Notes under the pieces: generated by a model
Database searches by the model: none
What the model saw: only the letters and a program-made list of their open reading frames with translations
Told to the model about the DNA's origin: nothing
Shown: one piece after another, positions 7,540 to 12,710 of the stretch
How the letters are laid out: every line of letters begins with the position of its first letter
Position numbering within the stretch: position 1 is the first letter of the stretch
Source of the DNA: Lachnospiraceae bacterium
GTDB lineage: Bacteria > Bacillota > Clostridia > Lachnospirales > Lachnospiraceae
Assembly (NCBI GenBank): GCA_003484785.1
Contig: DNAD01000097.1
Coordinates: 1 to 12,710 of the forward strand
DNA length: 12,710 nt
Reading direction: 5' to 3'
Translations under genes and position numbers: made by a program

Positions 7540-9633
7540 TTATTGCTCGACAAACTGATCGATAAGATTCCCAATATACGTCTTTACCTCCTCATAGGTG
7601 TCGGGATCCGAAGGATCAACACCGGCGATCCTTAAAAGATCCTCGGGAGAGGCAGAATTCCCGGCCTTTAAATACTCCAGATACTTCTCCTTTTCCCCTT
7701 CATCCCGAAGCGCCTTGTTGCAGATGGCAGTCGCAAAGGTAAGAGAGGTGGCATACTTATATACATAGTAGCAATAGGAATACAGATGCGATATCCTTGC
7801 CCAGTCAATGCCGACATAGGGTTCCACCAGAACATCATCCCCGTACATGTTCTTTATAAGCTCATAGAATTTTTCGTTCATCGCTTCCGCAGTAAGGGCA
7901 TTCCCTGCTTCTATGGTCTTGTAACAATAATCCTCAAACTCAGCGATCAAACACTGCCATATGATCGTTGAAAAGAACAGGTTTATCTCCTTTGCGATCC
8001 AGTATTTCCTTTCATCCTCATCTGATGCATTATCAATGAGATTCTTATATAATATCAGCTCATTGGCGGTAGAGGCCACCTCCTGATTGAATATGCCCGG
8101 CATACAATTGTATACATTCTGGTTTTGCGCGGAAAGCTCACTGTAAACGGCATGCCCCATCTCATGGACTATAGTGCTTGTATAATCCATGAGCCCGTCG
8201 AAATTTAACATCACAAAAGGTGTAGAATCATTGCCGTACAGCATTTCATAGGCCCCCGCCTGCTTTGTGTCTGTGGGATACACATCCACATGTCCGCTGG
8301 TAATGATACTGTCAAAGCACTGAAGATACTCATCCCCCCAGAATTTTACCGCTTCTCTTCCAAGCTTTGCGCAATCCTCATAGCTCTTCTGCAAAGGCTC
8401 ATACTCATTAATGGGCTGATCAATATCATAACTGCCCATTTCCTCAAGGCCAAGCATCTCTTTTCGAGCCGCAAAATACTCATGCATCTCAGGCAGCAGC
8501 GAATGGCTGAGGTCGATGATCCGATAGAACAGCTTTGGATCCACATCATCCTTATATGCAATATAGGCAAGGGTGCTGTCGAAGCCATGAAGCTGTGCCT
8601 CTGCCCAGTTTTTCTTCATTACCCCGGCAAGAAGCTCTGCATAGGTATTCTGGAAGGGTGCGCGGAATTCTGCTCTCAGCATATTTGCTTTTCTTCTGAA
8701 GTCATGGTCATACTCGGAGCTTTTCATTATATTGCTGTATGCCGCATCCGTAAGCGTCCCTGTTGTCCCGTCGGGATAGGTGATCTCCGGCCTTTTGTTA
8801 TCAATATTATCAAATACAGAATACGCACTCTGCAGATGCCCCGAAGACTGACCCAAAAGGGTCTCTGCCTTAATTGTCTCCTCGGAAAGAATTACTCTGT
8901 CCGGGTCAACAAATCTATGAAACGACCAGGCATAAGGCTCAAACTTCTCATCGGAGTAAATCTTCTCTCTCTCGGAAAGAGGAAGAGACATGATCTCAGG
9001 CTCGACAAAAGCACTTCCCAGATCATATCTGGCAGAAGCCTCCTGAAAGCGCGCCAGAGCCTGTTGCGCCCAGGGATCCGAAGCATCAAGGGATGTGAGC
9101 ATACCTGTATACATTGCTGCCCTGTAGTATATTCGGTCTTGCTTAAGAATCTCCTCATCCTCCAAAAGCGCAATGACAGACTCCGCATCTTTAAGAGTTC
9201 CCCTGTATTTTTCAGGATAATCTGCATGCTCTGACAAATAGTCCATTTCGGCATTAAAAGCATCCTCATCAGCGTAAAGCTCTGTCGGATCCCATTCTGT
9301 GGGCAGCGGACCGGCAAACTCCTCTTCTGTTTTTTCGGGTCTTTGAGCATCGGCCTCTTCCTTTTGCACATCCGGGCCGGTCTCAGGCCCGACGGCAGCT
9401 TCGTCATCCCCACTGCCTGCCAGTGCGGTCAAAAAGCCGACGATCAGCTCTTTTAAAGCCCCGGAAAGCTCGGGATCGTTTAAAATATCTCCCAGGTTGT
9501 ACTCTGCCGCAGGTCTTAAATCCTGTTCTGACTCCGCTGCCATGACACGACAGGGAAAAGCGCCCGGAAAACTTCCGGACACAAGTACTGCGCCGGCGAG
9601 CAGGGCCGCCATGATCCTTTTCATCTTTCTCAT
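7540..9633 (-). CDS. exported M3-family oligoendopeptidase (PepF-like)
   Basis: A 697-residue zinc metallopeptidase from the chosen start. The active site reads HEMGHAVYSE (zinc ligands His490 and His494, catalytic Glu491) with the third ligand Glu518 in QEVASTANE 24 residues after the second His, the M3 spacing. Near the C-terminus, HLYSYCYYVYKYATS matches the His/Tyr segment that stabilises bound peptide in PepF enzymes. Unlike typical cytosolic PepF, it begins MRKMKRIMAALLAGAVLVSG, a Sec signal peptide with probable cleavage near VMAA (residues about 30-34) and no lipobox. An acidic, low-complexity stretch of about 50 residues (around 75-110) follows before the peptidase proper. The start at 9633 is preferred over an in-frame ATG at 9663 because GGAGG lies 8 nt upstream. 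It probably degrades peptides outside the membrane, perhaps for nutrition. Confidence 0.9.
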   Translation of the reverse strand: MRKMKRIMAALLAGAVLVSGSFPGAFPCRVMAAESEQDLRPAAEYNLGDILNDPELSGALKELIVGFLTALAGSGDDEAAVGPETGPDVQKEEADAQRPEKTEEEFAGPLPTEWDPTELYADEDAFNAEMDYLSEHADYPEKYRGTLKDAESVIALLEDEEILKQDRIYYRAAMYTGMLTSLDASDPWAQQALARFQEASARYDLGSAFVEPEIMSLPLSEREKIYSDEKFEPYAWSFHRFVDPDRVILSEETIKAETLLGQSSGHLQSAYSVFDNIDNKRPEITYPDGTTGTLTDAAYSNIMKSSEYDHDFRRKANMLRAEFRAPFQNTYAELLAGVMKKNWAEAQLHGFDSTLAYIAYKDDVDPKLFYRIIDLSHSLLPEMHEYFAARKEMLGLEEMGSYDIDQPINEYEPLQKSYEDCAKLGREAVKFWGDEYLQCFDSIITSGHVDVYPTDTKQAGAYEMLYGNDSTPFVMLNFDGLMDYTSTIVHEMGHAVYSELSAQNQNVYNCMPGIFNQEVASTANELILYKNLIDNASDEDERKYWIAKEINLFFSTIIWQCLIAEFEDYCYKTIEAGNALTAEAMNEKFYELIKNMYGDDVLVEPYVGIDWARISHLYSYCYYVYKYATSLTFATAICNKALRDEGEKEKYLEYLKAGNSASPEDLLRIAGVDPSDPDTYEEVKTYIGNLIDQFVEQ

Positions 9634-9641
9634 TCTTCTGT

Positions 9642-9646
9642 CCTCC
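9642..9646 (-). promoter_or_regulatory. ribosome binding site deciding the M3 peptidase start
   Basis: GGAGG on the minus strand, 8 nt before ATG 9633-9631. The upstream in-frame ATG at 9663 sits inside the U-tract/hairpin border and has no such site. Confidence 0.75.
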
Positions 9647-9650
9647 ATTG

Positions 9651-9708
9651 AAAAAAAACGCAACAGGGTCGGAACCGAAAGACATACAAAACTTCCGGCT
9701 CCGACCCT
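9651..9708 (-). promoter_or_regulatory. terminator-like hairpin plus U8 in the leader of the M3 peptidase gene
   Basis: On the minus strand the arms AGGGTCGGA and TCCGACCCT (9708-9700 and 9673-9665) form a perfect 9-bp stem that continues with CCG and AAG pairings around mismatches, closing a loop of about 10 nt. Six nucleotides (GTTGCG) then precede an uninterrupted run of eight T (9658-9651), and the Shine-Dalgarno follows 4 nt after it. The shape is that of an intrinsic terminator placed just before the start codon, so it could be an attenuator, or the old terminator of the wrecked gene upstream. The 6-nt gap between stem and U-tract is longer than ideal. Confidence 0.55.
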
Positions 9709-9737
9709 ATTTTAATATAAAAACCATTCATTTTCCA
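9709..9737 (-). promoter_or_regulatory. candidate sigma-A-type promoter for the M3 peptidase gene
   Basis: TGGAAA (9737-9732) and TAAAAT (9714-9709) on the minus strand, 17 bp apart, match the -35 and -10 consensus at 4/6 and 5/6. An overlapping -10 choice TATATT (9719-9714) would start RNA about 5 nt earlier. The choice matters: TAAAAT predicts a start near 9702, inside the first hairpin arm, while TATATT predicts a start near 9707 and leaves the hairpin nearly whole. Confidence 0.4.
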
Positions 9738-9744
9738 GTACTTT

Positions 9745-9762
9745 AAACGTTTGTGAAACGTT
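9745..9762. promoter_or_regulatory. tandem AACGTT palindromes, possible operator
   Basis: AAACGTT occurs at 9745-9751 and 9756-9762, 11 bp apart (one helical turn). AACGTTT (9746-9752) and AAACGTT (9756-9762) also form a perfect 7-bp inverted repeat with a 3-bp spacer, and each half is itself palindromic (AACGTT). It lies 7 bp upstream of the candidate -35 box of the M3 peptidase gene, a position suited to an activator or repressor. No regulator gene is seen nearby. Confidence 0.35.
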
Positions 9763-9791
9763 ACAGTCTGCCCTTTAAGCCTTACCCTTTT

Positions 9792-9952
9792 TCAGCATCT
9801 AAAGCAGATAAATCCGATGATCACGGAGTCCTTGAGCTTTCCCATAAAGAAACCGTTGAACATTTTGTCCGCATAGGCGATCTCCCCGAGGACGGCCTGA
9901 TACCCGCGATCGCTGTCGCCAATCTGAGATACTTTCTTTTTTCCTCATTCAT
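9792..9952 (-). pseudogene. remnant of an AI-2E family transporter gene
   Basis: Two pieces in different frames survive. From an ATG at 9952 the reading MNEEKRKYLRLATAIAG resembles the start of clostridial AI-2E family membrane proteins (PF01594); it then runs into nonsense. From about 9905 another frame reads YQAVLGEIAYADKMFNG followed by FFMGKLKDSVIIGFICF and then stops at 9792. The pattern of a helix ending in a GFxxGKLxDSxIIG motif is what I know from the core of this family. Together they make about 50 of the expected 350 or more residues, so most of the middle and all of the end are gone. No Shine-Dalgarno is evident. The identification rests on memory of family motifs. Confidence 0.5.
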
Positions 9953-10057
9953 AAGATATTGTTCAAACCCCGTATCTTTTAAACACCTTCACAATTACCG
10001 GCCGCAGCCCCGTTAAAGCGTACTCCGGCTGTGAATAGTAACGCTGCTTCACCGTTT

Positions 10058-11758
10058 CTATCTGAAGCTCTTGATCCATGTTATGAGAGAGTCATGATGG
10101 GTATTGTTATAAACATCCCTTCTCATCTGATCCGTTACCGGCCCGTTCTTTTCCATGATGGCGATGATGGCTTCCTGGAGGCCTGCGATCATCCCCTCCT
10201 GATAGGTTCTGTCATCTGTTTCGGCCCCCTTCTTTTCAGGCTCCTTTTTTTCACCCTCCTTACTTTCACACGCTGCGCCCGCTTCTGCCCCGGCTCCGTT
10301 CTGTCCGGTTTTTTCTTTATCTTCAGGCTTCTTTTGCGATCCCGCGCTCTTTACAGATATCCCGCTTACTATTACTTCCGGTGCCCCGGCAGGCTCCCTC
10401 TTTTCGTCGGGATCGACAGGGACCCAGATCTCGCCTGAATTGCCCTGTACCGTGACCTGTATATTGCCTCCCGAGACGTTTACGCATTCCCCGGAGAGAG
10501 CCCCCATATAAGAAGGTGCATTTCCCGCGGGAAGCGTCATAGTATAGCTTCCGTCATCGTTGTTTACGGTAACGATCACGGACCTTCCGTTATGGTTTCT
10601 GGAAAAGGCATACTGTCTGTTGGTAAGCAGAAGCTCTCTGTAATCCCCGTAGGAAAGCTCCGGTGTCCGGCTCCTTACCTTTCCGAGGGCGGCAATGAGC
10701 CTGGTGGCAGGGTTATTCTTCACCGCGTCCTTAAAGTCCCCAAGCTCAAGAGCGGGACGAAGGGAAGCATCCGAGGACTTTTCCTTCCTTCCCTCTATCG
10801 CAAATTCCGAACCGTAATATATAGAAGGGATCCCGGGCATTGTATACAAAAGAATGTGAACCGGCGTAAAGTGAGCCTTGTTCAAAAGCTTTGTATATAT
10901 CCTTTCCACATCGTGATTGTCAACAAAATTATAGAGCTTAAAGCCGCTGCCCCCGCTTTTGCCCATTCCCTCAAGCCTTCTCTGGGTATGAGCTATCTCA
11001 AAATAATTGTGGTCGTTATGCCCCGAATAAAAGGCCTTGTGCATGACATAATTCGTCACCGAATGCAGAGTTCCCTCATTCACCCATCTCGAGTAATCGC
11101 CGTGGATCACCTCTCCCATCAGCCAGAACTCCGGCTTTACCTCCTGTGCCACCGACCTGAGCATCTTCATAAAGTCGAAATCCAGCACGTCGGCAGCATC
11201 CAGCCTGAGCCCGTCTATATCAAATTCCTTTACCCAGAAGCGGATCGTATCAGCGATATAGTCCTTTACCTCGGGATTTCTCTGGTTAAGCTTCACAAGA
11301 AGGTTGTAGCCGCCCCAGTTGGCATAGGAGAACCCGTCATTATACTCATTATTGCCATAGAAGTTTACATTGCAGTACCAGTCTCTGTAGCGGGAGTTTT
11401 CCCTGTTCTCCTTCAGATCCTTAAACGCAAAAAAATCCCTTCCCGTATGATTGAACACTCCGTCCAGGATCACCCTTACGCCTTTGTCATGACATTTTTT
11501 TACAAAATCCTTCAGGTCTTCATTATCCCCAAGCCTTGAATCCAGCTTCCGGTAATCCGTTGTCTCGTAGCCGTGCCCCACCGACTCAAAGAGCGGGCCG
11601 ACATAGAGAGCGTTGCACCCGATCTCCTTAATGTGATCGATCCAGGGGGTGAGCTCCTTAAGCCTGTGGGTTACCCCGTCATATGCATTCTCCTTTGGAG
11701 CATTCAAAAGACCCAGGGGATAAATATGGTAGAATATCGCTTCATCATACCACGCCAT
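10058..11758 (-). CDS. GH13 alpha-amylase/neopullulanase-type glycosidase with charged linker and helical tail
   Basis: A 566-residue enzyme from the chosen start. All four GH13 regions are intact: DGVFNH (Asp99-His104), GLRLDAADV with nucleophile Asp187, GEVIHGD with acid/base Glu216, and FVDNHD with transition-state Asp283. The (beta/alpha)8 barrel is followed by a beta domain to about residue 447. There is no signal peptide, so it should act on alpha-1,4 glucans or maltodextrins in the cytoplasm. Unusual is the end: a K/E/G/A-rich linker (about 450-515) and a helical tail (517-566) with QEGMIAGLQEAI and DSLITWIKSF. The start ATG at 11758 is preferred because GAGGTG precedes it; the longer in-frame ATG at 11836 has no ribosome site and would read through the leader hairpin as protein. 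It follows another GH13 gene but has its own promoter. Confidence 0.9.
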   Translation of the reverse strand: MAWYDEAIFYHIYPLGLLNAPKENAYDGVTHRLKELTPWIDHIKEIGCNALYVGPLFESVGHGYETTDYRKLDSRLGDNEDLKDFVKKCHDKGVRVILDGVFNHTGRDFFAFKDLKENRENSRYRDWYCNVNFYGNNEYNDGFSYANWGGYNLLVKLNQRNPEVKDYIADTIRFWVKEFDIDGLRLDAADVLDFDFMKMLRSVAQEVKPEFWLMGEVIHGDYSRWVNEGTLHSVTNYVMHKAFYSGHNDHNYFEIAHTQRRLEGMGKSGGSGFKLYNFVDNHDVERIYTKLLNKAHFTPVHILLYTMPGIPSIYYGSEFAIEGRKEKSSDASLRPALELGDFKDAVKNNPATRLIAALGKVRSRTPELSYGDYRELLLTNRQYAFSRNHNGRSVIVTVNNDDGSYTMTLPAGNAPSYMGALSGECVNVSGGNIQVTVQGNSGEIWVPVDPDEKREPAGAPEVIVSGISVKSAGSQKKPEDKEKTGQNGAGAEAGAACESKEGEKKEPEKKGAETDDRTYQEGMIAGLQEAIIAIMEKNGPVTDQMRRDVYNNTHHDSLITWIKSFR

Positions 11759-11792
11759 CCTAAACACCTCACTTATCTGTTCTGTATATGGA

Positions 11793-11823
11793 AAACGACC
11801 AAAATGCAGCATTTTGGTCGTTT
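11793..11823 (-). promoter_or_regulatory. 14-bp hairpin in the leader of the second GH13 gene
   Basis: Perfect arms AAACGACCAAAATG (11793-11806) and its complement (11810-11823) enclose a 3-nt loop, with two further GG/CC pairs past one mismatch. On the minus strand the second arm ends in a run of four T followed by CC, a weak terminator tail. It lies between the candidate transcription start (about 11844) and the start codon at 11758. It may terminate the upstream gene, attenuate the downstream one, or as double-stranded DNA be an operator. Confidence 0.6.
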
Positions 11824-11850
11824 CCCCTACCGGCATTTCAGTCGTAACCT

Positions 11851-11879
11851 ATAATACCAGAAAACTATGATAATGTAAA
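11851..11879 (-). promoter_or_regulatory. promoter of the second GH13 gene, overlapping the end of the first
   Basis: On the minus strand TTTACA (11879-11874) and TATTAT (11856-11851) are separated by exactly 17 bp; each matches the sigma-A consensus at 5/6, and TGG just before the -10 gives an extended -10. The -35 box is within the last sense codons of the upstream GH13 gene. The predicted start near 11844 gives a leader of about 86 nt containing the 11793-11823 hairpin. Confidence 0.6.
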
Positions 11880-12710
11880 ATACCACCCGAAACCGTAGCC
11901 CTGAAGCTCAAAACTCTCCGGGTTTAATTTCCCTTTATTCCCTTTAGTTACGCCGCTTTCCGAGGAGGCAAGCACCTTATACTCTCCGCTCTCCCCGGTA
12001 CGGACGCTGCGTGCTTCTCCCGAAAAATTGAAGAAGGCAAGGAGCTTTTCTCCCTCACAGTACCTTCCTATCCCGAGAACGCTGTTATCATTCTCGCCGC
12101 TGTCAAGCGGGATGATCCATGTATCGGCCGCGTTTACAAAGGCTGCATGGCTCCTCCTCAGCTTTTCGAGAGCGGTTACCGCATTATATATCTTCCCTTC
12201 TCTGGCGCTCTTATCCCTTCTTCTTCCGGCGCTCTCCCAGTCAAAGCTGCCCCGGTGTATGTAGCGGCTGTCAGCGCTTTTAAGGGGATCCTCACGATAC
12301 GAATAGTCATTGAGCTGTCCGATCTCATCTCCGCTGTAAAGGATCGGTATGCCGGAAAGCGTAAGGAGAAAGGCATGCAGCATTATATCAAGGTCTGTGG
12401 CACGCTCCGCGGCCGCTGCATCGCCCTCATATTCCGCGGCCTCGATCCCGCACAGGGAGGCCGTAGTCCCGCACAGCCTCGCATCCCCGAGCCTTGGATC
12501 ATCGTTATAGAGCTCGCCTCTCGACTTGCTTTCGCAGCAATAACCCCGGAAATAATCGTTTAAGAACCTTTTATGGGCGACCTCCTCCATGCCGAACCGG
12601 CTTAAGAACGGATAATCGAGCCCCCATCCGATGTCATCGTGACAGCGCAGGTAATTTAAGAATACGTAATCCTTCGGAAGGGCGAACACCTTTGAAAGCT
12701 GGTCGGAAAG
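11865..12710 (-). CDS. amylosucrase-like GH13 enzyme (C-terminal 281 residues, runs off the right edge)
   Basis: The visible part opens inside the barrel and is in frame to the edge. NYLRCHDDIGWG (visible residues 19-30) is GH13 region IV in the form typical of amylosucrases and their relatives, with His24 and the transition-state Asp25. It is followed by RFLNDYFRGY, a segment RGELYNDDPRLGDARLCGTTASL, the barrel end LSGIPILYSGDEIGQLND, and SADSRYIHRG, all in the order found in Neisseria-type amylosucrase. A beta-sandwich C-terminal domain ends at the TAG at 11865. Amylosucrases build alpha-glucan from sucrose, but relatives in this group also hydrolyse or transglucosylate, so activity is uncertain. 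The catalytic nucleophile and acid/base lie outside the window. Confidence 0.85.
   Translation of the reverse strand, partial: LSDQLSKVFALPKDYVFLNYLRCHDDIGWGLDYPFLSRFGMEEVAHKRFLNDYFRGYCCESKSRGELYNDDPRLGDARLCGTTASLCGIEAAEYEGDAAAAERATDLDIMLHAFLLTLSGIPILYSGDEIGQLNDYSYREDPLKSADSRYIHRGSFDWESAGRRRDKSAREGKIYNAVTALEKLRRSHAAFVNAADTWIIPLDSGENDNSVLGIGRYCEGEKLLAFFNFSGEARSVRTGESGEYKVLASSESGVTKGNKGKLNPESFELQGYGFGWYFTLS

Noticed and set aside
9634..9663. Upstream ATG at 9663 for the M3 peptidase
   Set aside because: It would place MRFFSMEDRR before the signal peptide and read through the Shine-Dalgarno GGAGG; the start at 9633 fits better.
9753..10016. Plus-strand frame of 87 codons in the gap before the GH13 gene
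   Set aside because: Starts at GTG without a ribosome site; the same bases read on the minus strand give AI-2E-like peptide pieces, which is a better explanation.
10592..11539. Open frame of 315 codons on the plus strand
   Set aside because: Antisense to the GH13 catalytic barrel, whose four conserved regions are all read from the minus strand.
11759..11836. N-terminal extension of the GH13 gene to an in-frame ATG at 11836
   Set aside because: No ribosome binding site, it would translate the leader hairpin, and the GH13 fold normally begins near the sequence MAWYDEAIFYHIYP.

Overview
The window looks like a chromosomal stretch of a low-to-mid GC Bacillota, most likely a gut or rumen Lachnospiraceae. 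This placement is inferred from the gene families (a COG2509-type FAD protein, an AGCS transporter, a PepF-like M3 peptidase, an amylosucrase-like GH13), the strong AGGAGG-type ribosome binding sites and the hairpin-rich gene borders; no rRNA or other taxonomic marker is present. Every gene I can support is on the minus strand, so the region reads from right (12710) to left (1). Genes are cut by both edges. No tRNA, rRNA, CRISPR array or intact mobile element is visible.

Right part (9.6-12.7 kb): the C-terminal 281 residues of an amylosucrase-like GH13 enzyme are followed by a second GH13 enzyme of the alpha-amylase/neopullulanase type. The second gene has its own promoter, whose -35 box lies in the last codons of the first gene, and a leader with a 14-bp hairpin. 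It also carries an unusual charged linker and helical tail. Both fit cytoplasmic alpha-glucan handling. Between the second GH13 gene and the next gene (about 420 bp) lie the wreck of an AI-2E family transporter gene, an AACGTT palindrome pair, a promoter candidate and a terminator-like hairpin with a U8 tract.

Middle (7.5-9.6 kb): an M3 oligoendopeptidase with a signal peptide. PepF-like enzymes are usually cytosolic, so this appears to be an exported version. A strong hairpin follows it.

Left part (0.5-7.4 kb): a compact, probably co-transcribed run of four genes. These are (1) a ParB-like domain fused to a HAD phosphatase-like domain, (2) a second, stand-alone HAD protein clearly related to the first and overlapping it by 8 bp, (3) a sodium:alanine/glycine-type symporter whose Shine-Dalgarno sequence abuts the stop codon of gene 2, and (4) a 1370-residue protein with a calpain-type cysteine protease domain at its C-terminus, interrupted by a large insertion between the Cys and His motifs. 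Three back-to-back hairpins then separate this run from the start of a COG2509-like FAD-dependent oxidoreductase that runs off the left edge.

The most interesting parts are the ParB-HAD/HAD pair, which I cannot assign to any known system, and the giant calpain-like protein downstream. No complete new multi-gene system is proven; the joint operon role is a hypothesis.
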